A DNA stretch of 64,000 bases, from positions 372,001 to 436,000 of the forward strand of contig NZ_ANAC01000010.1 of assembly GCF_000341225.1 (NCBI RefSeq). Reading direction: 5' to 3'. The notes below the pieces were generated by a model, which was given only the letters and a program-made list of their open reading frames with translations, searched no databases and was not told the DNA's origin. This DNA is from Nocardiopsis alba DSM 43377 (GTDB lineage Bacteria; Actinomycetota; Actinomycetes; Streptosporangiales; Streptosporangiaceae). Of the stretch, positions 50,700 to 58,902 are shown piece by piece; position 1 is the stretch's first letter; every line of letters begins with the position of its first letter. The position numbers and the translations under genes are program-made.

Positions 50700-51193
50700 C
50701 GGGCGGTCTCGTCCCCTTCGGACGTGCTCTCCCCGGCCGCCTCGCGCTCACGCCAGGCGGCGAGGATCTCGCCTTGGAGACCGAACATCTCCTTGTGCTC
50801 CTCGGGCTCGGCGTGGTCGTAGCCGAGCAGGTGGAGGATGCCGTGGGTGCACAGCAGGTCGATCTCGGCCTCGGTGCCGTGACCGGCCTTCTCCCCCTGA
50901 CGCTCCGCGACCTGCGGGCAGATGATCACGTCACCGAGCACACCGGGGTCGCTGGTGCGGCCGGGGCCACCGGGACGCAGCTCGTCCATGGGGAAGGAGA
51001 GCACGTCGGTGGGGCCGGGCTCGTCCATCCAGCGAACGTGCAGATCGGTCATGGGGCCTTCGTCCACCAGCACGACGGACAGCTCGGCCAACGGGTGGAC
51101 GCGCATGGCGTCGAGCACGTGCCGGGCCAGACGGGAGAGCCTCTCCTCGTCCACACTGGAGACGCCTGACTCGTTGGCGACGTCGATACTCAT
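50696..51193 (-). CDS. ybeY: Endoribonuclease YbeY
   Basis: 165 residues. A zinc-dependent RNase that matures 16S rRNA 3' ends and takes part in ribosome quality control. The defining motif THGILHLLGYDHAEPEE supplies the three His ligands, and VLSFPMDEL is the other conserved block. ATG at 51193 (MSIDVANESG) fits the family; frame upstream is unconserved. It lies 137 bases after phoH, the partner with which it is usually paired. Confidence 0.95.
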   Translation of the reverse strand: MSIDVANESGVSSVDEERLSRLARHVLDAMRVHPLAELSVVLVDEGPMTDLHVRWMDEPGPTDVLSFPMDELRPGGPGRTSDPGVLGDVIICPQVAERQGEKAGHGTEAEIDLLCTHGILHLLGYDHAEPEEHKEMFGLQGEILAAWREREAAGESTSEGDETAR

Positions 51194-51330
51194 CGGTTGC
51201 GGGTGCCTCACTTGGTCGGTGGTGATCGGCGGGACGGGCCGCCGGACGTTCTTCGGAGAACGGACGCCGTACCGACAGCGGTGGGCCCGCACGTGGCGGG
51301 CCCACCGGCCGGTGTCATCCGTACGTCCTC

Positions 51331-53505
51331 TCAGTCTGCCCGGTCCGGGCCGTCCTCGGTGCGGTCCGTACGCGGGATGTCGCCGGAGGGGCGCCGTCCA
51401 CGCCGAGGTCGGGACCGGCCGGCCCCGTCGCCGTTCACGCCCTGGGCCGCGTCGTAGCGACCGTAGGCGTCGACGATCTGGCCCACGAGCCGGTGCCGGA
51501 CGACGTCCTCACTGCTCAATCGGCAGAAGGCGATGTCGTCGATGTCACGCAGGATGTTCTCGATGGTCCGGAGCCCGCTGGTCTGTCCACCGGGCAGGTC
51601 CACCTGGGTGACGTCACCGGTGACCACGATCTTGGAGCCGAAGCCGAGCCGGGTGAGGAACATCTTCATCTGCTCGGGCGAGGTGTTCTGCGCCTCGTCC
51701 AAGATGATGAACGAGTCATTGAGGGTGTTGTGCGTGAGCAGGAAGTCCTCGGTGACGTAGAGGGAATCCTCCGCGGCCACCTGGATGCACACGCACTCCT
51801 CGCTCCCCGCCGGTTCGATGGCGTCGACGAAACGCATCGGCCGCCCGCCCCCGGTCGCGTCGTACTTCTCCTGCTTGCGCCGCAGACGGAAGGGCCGAAC
51901 GCCCTCCGGCAAACGCAGGTCGAGCACGTACGCGTCCTGCCGGTGGAACACCTCCCGGCCCCTCGCCAGACCAGGGGAACGTCCCTCGGCCGGCCTGGAA
52001 CGCTCGTAGACCACGCCACCGAGAGACCTCGTCAGGAAGGTCACCGCGTCACGCAGCCGAGGCGAAGCCGTGCCGTACTGGACACGGCAGGTGCGTCCCG
52101 CCTGCGTCACCGGGCCCCCGTCCGAGTCGAGGAGACCCTGGAGCAGGGCCAGTCGTACCTCGGCGGTGTTGTACAGGTACTCGTCCGGGACGAACTTCGT
52201 ACCCGAGGTGGCCCCGCACAGGCCCAGATCGCGCATGATCGCGGTCACCGGGTTGGCGATGGTGATCACGTCACCGGGCTCGCTCTCGCGGTTGAGCACG
52301 TAGTCCACGTCGGTCTTGCGCCGTACCCGCACGCCGGGAAGGAGGCTGTCGAGCGCCTCGGCCAGCTCCGGGTCCCGGGTGGCGAAACTCGGGGTCGTCG
52401 ATCCCGTGAGGCATCCGTCCCCGAGGAGGAGACCGAGCGCGTAGGCGTCCATGGGCACCTCCCGCTCCGGGAAGGCGACGGGTTCACTGAGGAGCGGGAG
52501 CTCGTACTTGCGGTAGTGGGCCGTACGCAGCCCGCTCTCGGCGATCTCCTTGGCGGTGAGCACCCGGGGCGGCTTCCCCCGACGGGCGTCGTCCCGGGTC
52601 CGAACCGTCCACAGGTGATCCTCGGAGCAGAGGGTGGACGCCCCGTCCTGGGAGGAGAACCGGTAGATCGGCTTCTCTCCCTGCGGGTACACGCCGATCA
52701 CCGGGGTGGGCCTCCCGTCGGAGCCCACCACCAGGTCGCCGACCCGCAGATCCCCGATGGGCCGGAAACCCTCCGGGGTCAACACCTTGGTCCGCAAGGG
52801 CTGCGCCCGCCCGCGCATGTACGCCAGGGGGGCGACCTCGATGGTGCCGGCGGCCATCAGCTTGGGGATGGAGTCCGGGTCCAACATGTCGTGCAGGGCG
52901 TCGTAGAGCGGCCGCAGGTAGGGGTCGATCTTGTCGTAGAGGGTGCCCGGAAGGAATCCCAGACGCTCACCGGCCTCGACCGCCGGACGCGTGAGGATGA
53001 TCCGGTTGACCTCCTTGTCCTGGAGGGCCTTGACCGCCTTGGCCATCGCCAGGTAGGTCTTACCGGTCCCCGCCGGGCCGATGCCGAAGACCACGGTGCT
53101 GCGGTCGATGGTGTCGACGTAGCGCTTCTGGTTCAGCGTCTTGGGGCGGATCGTCTTGCCCCGGTTCGACAGGATGTTGGTGGTGAGCACGTCCGCGGGG
53201 CGCTCGTTCCCGGGCGAGCGCAGCATGTGGATCATGCGCCCGATCGTGTCGGGGGTGATGTGCGTGCCGCTCTTGGCGAGCTCGATCAGCTCCTCCACGA
53301 GGCGGACCACCACGGCGGTCTCCTCGGGGGTGCCCGTGATCGTGAACTCGTTGCCGCGGACGTGGATGTCACTGTCGAAGGCCCGCTCCAGGGCCCGGAG
53401 GAGTTCGTCTCCCGAGCCGAGCAGACCGACCATCGTATGTTCGTCCGGCACCACGACCTTGACCTGGGTCTCCTGGTCCTGGTGCGCGTGATTTGACTCG
53501 GCCAT
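51331..53505 (-). CDS. phoH: PhoH family ATPase, interrupted by an intein
   Basis: 724-residue precursor, 364 after splicing. An N-terminal KH-like region (HTMVGLLGSGDELLRALE) precedes the PhoH P-loop: Walker A GIGPAGTGKTYLAMAKAV at about 141, then LTRPAVEAGERLGFLPG, and APLAYMRGR, where the intein enters. After it come TLNDSFIILDEAQNTSPEQ (Walker B) and GDVTQVDLP. PhoH/YbeZ is an RNA-associated ATPase acting with YbeY. The C-terminal 35 residues are Arg/Gly/Asp-rich and probably disordered. Without splicing the Walker B is separated from Walker A by 360 residues. Confidence 0.95.
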   Translation of the reverse strand: MAESNHAHQDQETQVKVVVPDEHTMVGLLGSGDELLRALERAFDSDIHVRGNEFTITGTPEETAVVVRLVEELIELAKSGTHITPDTIGRMIHMLRSPGNERPADVLTTNILSNRGKTIRPKTLNQKRYVDTIDRSTVVFGIGPAGTGKTYLAMAKAVKALQDKEVNRIILTRPAVEAGERLGFLPGTLYDKIDPYLRPLYDALHDMLDPDSIPKLMAAGTIEVAPLAYMRGRAQPLRTKVLTPEGFRPIGDLRVGDLVVGSDGRPTPVIGVYPQGEKPIYRFSSQDGASTLCSEDHLWTVRTRDDARRGKPPRVLTAKEIAESGLRTAHYRKYELPLLSEPVAFPEREVPMDAYALGLLLGDGCLTGSTTPSFATRDPELAEALDSLLPGVRVRRKTDVDYVLNRESEPGDVITIANPVTAIMRDLGLCGATSGTKFVPDEYLYNTAEVRLALLQGLLDSDGGPVTQAGRTCRVQYGTASPRLRDAVTFLTRSLGGVVYERSRPAEGRSPGLARGREVFHRQDAYVLDLRLPEGVRPFRLRRKQEKYDATGGGRPMRFVDAIEPAGSEECVCIQVAAEDSLYVTEDFLLTHNTLNDSFIILDEAQNTSPEQMKMFLTRLGFGSKIVVTGDVTQVDLPGGQTSGLRTIENILRDIDDIAFCRLSSEDVVRHRLVGQIVDAYGRYDAAQGVNGDGAGRSRPRRGRRPSGDIPRTDRTEDGPDRAD
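51727..52806 (-). other. Class 3 (WCT) intein with LAGLIDADG endonuclease inside PhoH
   Basis: 360 residues, inserted between RGR and TLND of PhoH. Block A is AQPLRTKVLTPEGF, so residue 1 is Ala and not a nucleophile. Block B is SEDHLWTV (His64, Trp66), block F is ECVCIQVAAEDS (Cys340 at F4), and the end is FLLTHN (Thr358, His359, Asn360) followed by Thr +1. Trp66/Cys340/Thr358 are the three residues that define class 3 inteins, in which a block F Cys starts splicing. Two endonuclease motifs are visible, ALGLLLGDGCLTG near 123 and LLQGLLDSDGGPV near 220. Confidence 0.94.
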
Positions 53506-53770
53506 GGTGTGGCCTTGCGGCCGCTGTCCTTACCCTTCGGTCACGTACCCCACGGCGGGGGCTTGTCCCGGGCCCGGCACCGAGGTCGGTCGACGGCGCC
53601 GCCGTGGTCACCACGGGTGTTCGAGACACCCGGAGCGACCGATGAGCCCTGGTTCGATTCTACCAACGCGGGCCCGGCGGGCACGATCGGTTAAAACGGG
53701 CGGCCGCCGGGCCGGACGGGCGTTCGTCGACGGTGTCGAAGGGGCCGGACCGGGCGGAACCGGTCACCGT

Positions 53771-54121
53771 CTATCCGGGGGGCCAGTTGAGACCGCGGCC
53801 GCCGAGCACGTGGGCGTGGAGGTGGAAGACGGTCTGTCCGGCGCCGGGGCCCGTGTTGAGAACGATCCGGTAGCCGGTCTCGGCGATGCCCTCGGCTTCG
53901 GCCACCTGGTGGGCCTCACGGACGATCTCGTCCAGCAGGCCGTTGTCGGCGATGGCCGCCGCGACGGCGTCACGGTGGTGTTCGCGCGGGATCACCAGGA
54001 CGTGGGTGGGGGCCTGGGGGTTGATGTCGCGGAAGGCGAGGGTGCGCTCCGTCTCGCGAACGATGTCCGCGGGCACCTCCCCCTTCACGATCTTGCAGAA
54101 AAGGCAGTCGGGGTCGACCAT
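53771..54121 (-). CDS. HIT family nucleotide hydrolase/transferase
   Basis: 116 residues. Starts MVDPDCLFCKIVKGEVPADIV and ends with the catalytic triad motif FHLHAHVLGGRGL (HxHxH). The Cys pair in CLFC suggests partial zinc binding, as in Hint proteins. Members hydrolyse AMP-linked substrates such as AMP-lysine. GGAAGG lies six bases before ATG 54121. It is on the same strand as phoH, 265 bases away; HIT and phoH neighbours are conserved in actinobacteria. Confidence 0.93.
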   Translation of the reverse strand: MVDPDCLFCKIVKGEVPADIVRETERTLAFRDINPQAPTHVLVIPREHHRDAVAAAIADNGLLDEIVREAHQVAEAEGIAETGYRIVLNTGPGAGQTVFHLHAHVLGGRGLNWPPG

Positions 54122-54401
54122 CGCGTACCTTCCGTCGCTCGGCCCGACCGTTCTCCGTCGGGCCCTCCGGGTGCGTTCGGGCACCATGATGCCGCAGGGA
54201 TCGGTCGGTCGCAGGGTTCCGGCCGGGGAGATGAACTCTCAACCTTTCCGCAACCGGGCCGATCTCCGTTCCCTCGACGGCCGCGAGCGGCGACACGATA
54301 GGCTTTCTGTCCGTGCGCGTCATGAGCGCCGATCTCGTCGCCTTTCGACCGGATCGGGCCCCTTCGAATCGGAACGCGCGTCTACCTGGAAAAGAAGAGG
54401 T

Positions 54402-54992
54402 ATGCCCTTTCGTAAACCCCGCGACAAGGGTGTGCGTCGAACTGACGTGACGACAGAAACCATGGTGGCCGGAGCCACCACGGCGCCACTCGCGGTCGAG
54501 TGGGACGCCGACCACGCCGTGACGGAGCTCTACCGGGAGCACTACCGCCCCCTCGTCAGGCTGGCCGCGCTTCTCGTCCGGGACCATGCGACCGCGGAGG
54601 AAGTCGTTCAGGACGCCTTCGTGGCCATGCACGGAGCCTGGCGCCGTCTACGGGACCCCAGCAAGGCCCTGTCCTATCTGCGTCAGGCCGTGGTGAACAA
54701 GGCCAGGTCGGTCCTGCGCCACCGCGCGGTCGTGGAGAAGCACGCCCCCAAGGCCCTACCCGACGCCCCCAGCGCCGAGCACGGCGCCATGAACCTGATG
54801 GAACGCGAAGCGGTCATCAGGGCCCTACGCAAGCTACCCACTCGTCAGCGAGAGGCCATCGTGCTCCGGTACTACGGTGACCTGTCCGAAGCGCAGATCG
54901 CGGACGCCATGGGCATCAGCCGAGGTGCGGTCAAGAGCCACTCCTCCCGTGGTATCGCCGCGCTCCGCTCTGCACTGGAGCAGACCACATGA
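54402..54992 (+). CDS. ECF sigma factor, SigE family
   Basis: 196 residues. Region 2 (LYREHYRPLVRLAALLVRDH, then AEEVVQDAFVAMHGAWRRL) and region 4 (LRKLPTRQREAIVLRYYGDLSEAQIADAM, GISRGAVKSHSSRGIAAL) without regions 1 or 3 mark an ECF factor. It runs opposite to its neighbours and overlaps by ATGA a gene for a one-span membrane protein, the usual sigma/anti-sigma layout. The start is unsure: ATG 54402 has AGAGG only one base away; GTG at 54447 or ATG at 54462 would trim the non-conserved N-terminus. Confidence 0.88.
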   Translation: MPFRKPRDKGVRRTDVTTETMVAGATTAPLAVEWDADHAVTELYREHYRPLVRLAALLVRDHATAEEVVQDAFVAMHGAWRRLRDPSKALSYLRQAVVNKARSVLRHRAVVEKHAPKALPDAPSAEHGAMNLMEREAVIRALRKLPTRQREAIVLRYYGDLSEAQIADAMGISRGAVKSHSSRGIAALRSALEQTT

Positions 54993-55708
54993 GCAGTCCA
55001 AACGACCAGAACGACCTGGAGTTCGAGGAACAGCTCCGCCGGATGCTCCAAGCGGAGGCGGACACCGTCTCGCCCTCGGCCGAGGGCCTCAACCTGATCC
55101 GTGAACGCACCGAGCGGCATCGGCGTTCGTCCTGGTTCGGCCTTCCCTGGCTACGTCCGGTCGCCGCGGTGGCGGCGGCGGTCCTGATCGTGGCCTCGGT
55201 GATCATCTCCAGCCCCCAGGTGCGCGACCAGGTGTTGGAGATGGTCCCCGCCGGCGCGGATCGTGAGGGTACGCCTCCGGTGGCGGGCGAGGAACGCGAC
55301 GGCGACGTCGTGGCGACGTCCGACGAGTCCGACCCCGCCATCGATGGTGGTGGGGCCTCGGAGGAGCCGGAGAAGGACCGAGAGGGTTCGCCCAGCCCCG
55401 ACGCCGAGGAGGGGTCGGACGAGGAGAAGGTGGAGTCCGCCGCCTCCTGCCGTCCCACGGACATGGCCTCCCCCTCGCCTTCGGGTTCCGACAGGGAGAG
55501 GGACCGAGAGGGTTCCTCCTCTCCCGAGGATCGCGACTGCGATCCGGAGAAGGAGCCCACGGCCGACCCGAGCTCTCCGAGCACCGACCCCGGTTCCGAC
55601 CCGGACAAGGAGCCCGAGGACAACGAGTCGCCGAACGGCGACGGTTCCGGGAACGGCGGCGGAAGCGGCGGTGGAGGTTCCGAAGAGGACAACGTCACCG
55701 TCGAGTGA
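54989..55708 (+). CDS. One-span membrane protein, putative anti-sigma factor
   Basis: 239 residues. A cytoplasmic part of about 50 residues (EFEEQLRRMLQAEADTVSPS, LNLIRERTERHRR) precedes one membrane span (LRPVAAVAAAVLIVASVIIS). The outer part of about 155 residues is low complexity, rich in Glu, Asp, Ser, Pro and Gly, with two Cys. It is coupled by ATGA to the ECF sigma gene. No zinc-binding ZAS motif is seen, so it is a candidate anti-sigma by position and topology only. A strong terminator follows. Confidence 0.75.
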   Translation: MSSPNDQNDLEFEEQLRRMLQAEADTVSPSAEGLNLIRERTERHRRSSWFGLPWLRPVAAVAAAVLIVASVIISSPQVRDQVLEMVPAGADREGTPPVAGEERDGDVVATSDESDPAIDGGGASEEPEKDREGSPSPDAEEGSDEEKVESAASCRPTDMASPSPSGSDRERDREGSSSPEDRDCDPEKEPTADPSSPSTDPGSDPDKEPEDNESPNGDGSGNGGGSGGGGSEEDNVTVE

Positions 55709-55741
55709 CCGCGACGGTCCGTGTCATGACACGGTCGTACG

Positions 55742-55779
55742 AAGAGGAGGGGCCGCGCGATCGCGCGGCCCCTCCTCTT
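55742..55779. terminator. Intrinsic terminator with T-run
   Basis: A continuous palindrome centred at 55760/55761 with at least 17 perfect pairs (55744-55760 with 55761-55777), extended by AA/TT, then TTTT at 55778-55781. It ends the rightward sigma-membrane protein transcript and faces the end of rsmE. Confidence 0.9.
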
Positions 55780-55821
55780 TTCGTTCTCTTCGTGTTCGCG
55801 GTCCGGCGGTGCCGGGTGCGG

Positions 55822-56565
55822 TCACCAACGTCCGGTGCGTGCCTGGAGTATCGACAGTGCCGCCACTCCGGCCGTGGAGGTCCGTAGGACCGAGGGCCCG
55901 AGTAGGGCCCGTACGGCGCCGGCCTCGTCGAAGGCGGCGAGTTCGGCGTCGGATACTCCTCCCTCCGGCCCCACCAGCAGGACGATGCCTCCGTCGTGGG
56001 GGGCTTCGGGGAGGGTGAGCGTGGAGAGCCGTTCGGCGCCGTCCTCGTGCAGGACCACGGCCAGATCGGCCGCGGCGAGCAGTTCGGCCGCGCCCTTGCG
56101 GTCGACCGGTTCGGTGACCTCGGGCATCCGGGCACGCCTGGCCTGTTTGGCGGCCTCTCGAGCGCAGGAGCGCCACTTGGCCAGGGCCTTGGAGCCTCGA
56201 TCGCCCTTCCACTGGGTGACGCAGCGTTCGGCCGCCCAGGGGACGACGATGTCGACCCCGGCCTCGGTCATCGTCTCGACCGCCAGTTCGCCGCGGTCCC
56301 GTTTGGGCAGGGCCTGGATCACGGTGAGCCGTGGTCGCGGCTCGGGTTCGTCCAGGCGTTCGGAGACTCGGCAGAGGAGGGTGTCCTTGCCGACGACCTC
56401 CACCACCTCGCAGCGGGCCCGGAGGCCGAGACCGTCGGAGAGATCGACGGTCTCGCCCTCACGGATGCGTCGGACGGCGGCGGCGTGCCGACCCTCGGGT
56501 CCGTCGAGACGGATCAGGTCGGCGGCCAGGGCCCCGGTCTCCACCAGGAAGACCGGCGGCGTCAC
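55822..56565 (-). CDS. rsmE: 16S rRNA (uracil(1498)-N(3))-methyltransferase
   Basis: 247 residues. N-terminal PUA-like domain (GPEGRHAAAVRRIREGETVDL) and a C-terminal SPOUT methyltransferase with the SAM knot LLVGPEGGVSDAELAAFDEAG and LRTSTAGVAALSIL. It methylates U1498 of 16S rRNA. GTG at 56565 overlaps the dnaJ stop (GTGA), so translation is coupled. The dnaJ-rsmE order is conserved widely. Confidence 0.94.
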   Translation of the reverse strand: MTPPVFLVETGALAADLIRLDGPEGRHAAAVRRIREGETVDLSDGLGLRARCEVVEVVGKDTLLCRVSERLDEPEPRPRLTVIQALPKRDRGELAVETMTEAGVDIVVPWAAERCVTQWKGDRGSKALAKWRSCAREAAKQARRARMPEVTEPVDRKGAAELLAAADLAVVLHEDGAERLSTLTLPEAPHDGGIVLLVGPEGGVSDAELAAFDEAGAVRALLGPSVLRTSTAGVAALSILQARTGRW

Positions 56566-57707
56566 TTGTTCGCGCCGAAGGCGTCACGGATCTTGGAGAA
56601 GAACCCGCCGTGTCCGGGGCTGAATCGTCCCGGGTTCTGGTCCTCGCCGCGCAGTTCGGCGAACTTGCGCAGGAGGGCCTCCTGCTCCTCGTCGAGCTTG
56701 CCGGGGGTCTCCACGTCGACCCGGATGCGCAGGTCGCCCCGGCCTCCGCCGTCGAGGTGGGTGACGCCCTTGCCCGGCAGGGTGATCACGTGTCCGGAGT
56801 TGGTCCCCGGGCGCAGGTCGATGTTCTCGGTGCCGTCGAGGGTGTCGAAGGCGAAGGAGGCGCCCAGCGCCGCGGCCGTCATCGGCACGGTGATGGTGCA
56901 GTGCAGGTCGTCGCCGCGACGTTCGAACGTCGGGTGGGACTTCTGCACGATCTCCAGGATGATGTCGCCGCGCGGTCCGCCGTTGGGGCCGACCTCGCCC
57001 TCGCCGGCGAGCTGGATGCGGGTGCCGTCGTCCACACCGGCGGGGATCTTGACGGTACGGGTGACCTTCTCCCGGACCCGCCCCTCTCCGGCGCAGTCTC
57101 CGCAGGGGTTGGTGATGACCGAGCCCTGGCCCGAGCACTGCGGGCAGGGGCGCGAGGTCATGACCTGGCCCAGGAAGGAGCGCGTGACCTGGGAGACCTC
57201 TCCCTGGCCGTGGCACATCTCGCAGGTGGTGCGGTGCGAACCGGCGGCCGTCCCCTCACCCTGGCAGGTCTCGCACAGGATGGCGGTGGGGAAGGTGATC
57301 TCCTTGCTCACGCCGAAGGCGGTCTCGACCAGGTCCAGTTCGATGCGGATCTTGATGCTGCGTCCGCGCCGGACCCGTTCGCGCGGCCCACGCCCACCGG
57401 GCTGGCCGCCGCCGAAGAAGGCGTTCATGATGTCGTCGAAGGCGAAGCCGCCCGAGCCGCCGAAGCCGCCGGCCCCTCCCCCGCCGCCCGGAGCGAAGGG
57501 GTCCTGGCCCATGTCGAACATCCGACGCTTGTTCTCGTCGGAGAGGACCTCGTAGGCCTGGGTCACCTCCTTGAAGCGCTCCTGGGTCGCCGGGTCCGGG
57601 TTGATGTCCGGGTGCAACTCGCGCGCGAGCCGCCGGTACGCCTTCTTGATCTCGTCCTTGGACGCGTCGCGACGCACCCCGAGAACCTGGTAATAGTCTC
57701 TGGCCAC
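56562..57707 (-). CDS. dnaJ: Molecular chaperone DnaJ
   Basis: 381 residues. J domain with the DnaK-stimulating HPD motif (RELHPDINPD), a Gly/Phe-rich linker (FAPGGGGGAGGFGGSGGF), then four zinc-finger repeats CETCQGEG, CEMCHGQG, CPQCSGQG and CGDCAGEG, and the substrate-binding beta domains. GTG at 57707 (VARDYYQVLGV) begins four bases after the hrcA stop. Likely one of two DnaJ proteins in the organism, this being the HrcA-linked copy. Confidence 0.96.
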   Translation of the reverse strand: MARDYYQVLGVRRDASKDEIKKAYRRLARELHPDINPDPATQERFKEVTQAYEVLSDENKRRMFDMGQDPFAPGGGGGAGGFGGSGGFAFDDIMNAFFGGGQPGGRGPRERVRRGRSIKIRIELDLVETAFGVSKEITFPTAILCETCQGEGTAAGSHRTTCEMCHGQGEVSQVTRSFLGQVMTSRPCPQCSGQGSVITNPCGDCAGEGRVREKVTRTVKIPAGVDDGTRIQLAGEGEVGPNGGPRGDIILEIVQKSHPTFERRGDDLHCTITVPMTAAALGASFAFDTLDGTENIDLRPGTNSGHVITLPGKGVTHLDGGGRGDLRIRVDVETPGKLDEEQEALLRKFAELRGEDQNPGRFSPGHGGFFSKIRDAFGANK

Positions 57708-57711
57708 TGAG

Positions 57712-58725
57712 TTACTGTCCTGCCAAAATCTGTCCGACATACCGAGCCACCGCACGGACGGCGCCCATCGTCCCCGGGTAGTCCATCCGGGTGGGTCCCA
57801 CCACACCGATCTTGGCCAGCGACTGGTTTCCCACACCGTAGTCGGCCGACACGATGGAGGTGGATCGAAGCCCCTCGTGGAAGTTCTCCGCGCCGATACG
57901 CACGGTGAGCATCGAGGGGTCCTTCGCCTCACCCAACAAACGGATGAGGACCATGTTCTCTTCCAGTGCTTCGAGTACGTCCCGCAGGCTCGCCGCGAAG
58001 TCGACCGCCGCGAGGTTGGCGGTGCCCGCCAGGACGATCTTCTCCTCGTGCCGCTCGACGAGGCTCTCCAACAGGACCGAGAGGACGGCGATCGCGAACG
58101 ATCGGTCCTCCGGCGCGACCTGGGCGGGCAGGTCCTCCACCGCGTCGGGCACGTCACCGAGGTGTTTGCCGGCGATGGCGCGGTTGAGCATGGAGCGCAG
58201 GTCCTCCACCACGCTCTCGTCGACGACGCCGAGGCCGTCGATGACCCGCTGTTCGACACGGCCGGTGTTGGTGATGACGACCATCATGATGCGGTGGCCG
58301 CCGAGGGGTACGAGTTCCACGTGCTGGACCGACGAGCGGGTCAGCGACGGGTACTGGACGATCGCGACCTGGCGGGTGAGCTGCGCGAGCAGCCGTACCG
58401 TGCGAGCGACGATCTCGTCGAGGTCCACGGCGCCGCCGAGGAAGGACTCGATGGCGCGGCGTTCCGCCGCGGAGAGGGGTTTGACCGAGGAGAGGCGGTC
58501 CACGAAGAGGCGGTACCCCTTGTCCGTGGGCACCCGTCCGGCACTGGTGTGCGGCTGGGTGATGTACCCCTCCTCCTCCAGCGCGACCATGTCGTTGCGA
58601 ATGGTCGCCGGAGAGACACCGAGAGGGTGTCGGTCGGCCAACGCCCTGGAACCGACCGGTTCGTTGGTGTTGACGAAGTCCTCGACGACGGCACGCAGGA
58701 CCGCGAGCTTGCGCTCATCCAGCAA
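57712..58725 (-). CDS. hrcA: Heat-inducible transcription repressor HrcA
   Basis: 337 residues. The winged helix ([24 protein letters not shown] pattern, [33 protein letters not shown]) precedes the inserted dimerisation and GAF-like domains. HrcA represses chaperone genes at CIRCE sites. TTG at 58725 is the start: AGGAGG is seven bases upstream and homologues begin MLDER/MLSER at this point; the in-frame GTG at 58743 overlaps the ribosome site. First gene of hrcA-dnaJ-rsmE. Confidence 0.95.
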   Translation of the reverse strand: MLDERKLAVLRAVVEDFVNTNEPVGSRALADRHPLGVSPATIRNDMVALEEEGYITQPHTSAGRVPTDKGYRLFVDRLSSVKPLSAAERRAIESFLGGAVDLDEIVARTVRLLAQLTRQVAIVQYPSLTRSSVQHVELVPLGGHRIMMVVITNTGRVEQRVIDGLGVVDESVVEDLRSMLNRAIAGKHLGDVPDAVEDLPAQVAPEDRSFAIAVLSVLLESLVERHEEKIVLAGTANLAAVDFAASLRDVLEALEENMVLIRLLGEAKDPSMLTVRIGAENFHEGLRSTSIVSADYGVGNQSLAKIGVVGPTRMDYPGTMGAVRAVARYVGQILAGQ

Positions 58726-58738
58726 CTCGCCACCTCCT

Positions 58739-58761
58739 GGCACTCCGTGGTCCTCAGTGCC
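58739..58761. promoter_or_regulatory. Degenerate CIRCE element upstream of hrcA
   Basis: GGCACTC, nine bases, CAGTGCC: the spacing is exactly that of CIRCE (TTAGCACTC-N9-GAGTGCTAA) and the inner CACT/AGTG bases agree. It abuts the hrcA ribosome site, the expected position for autoregulation. Confidence 0.62.
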
Positions 58762-58902
58762 GATTCTATGCCCGACCGCAAACCCGCACGGCTACTCGCC
58801 GGGGGCAACGTCCGGGACGCCCTCTCTTCTTCCCGGTGGATCGGCGACCTACCGCACACGGTCGCCGGAGCACCGATCCTCTCACCAGTACACTGCACCA
58901 CC

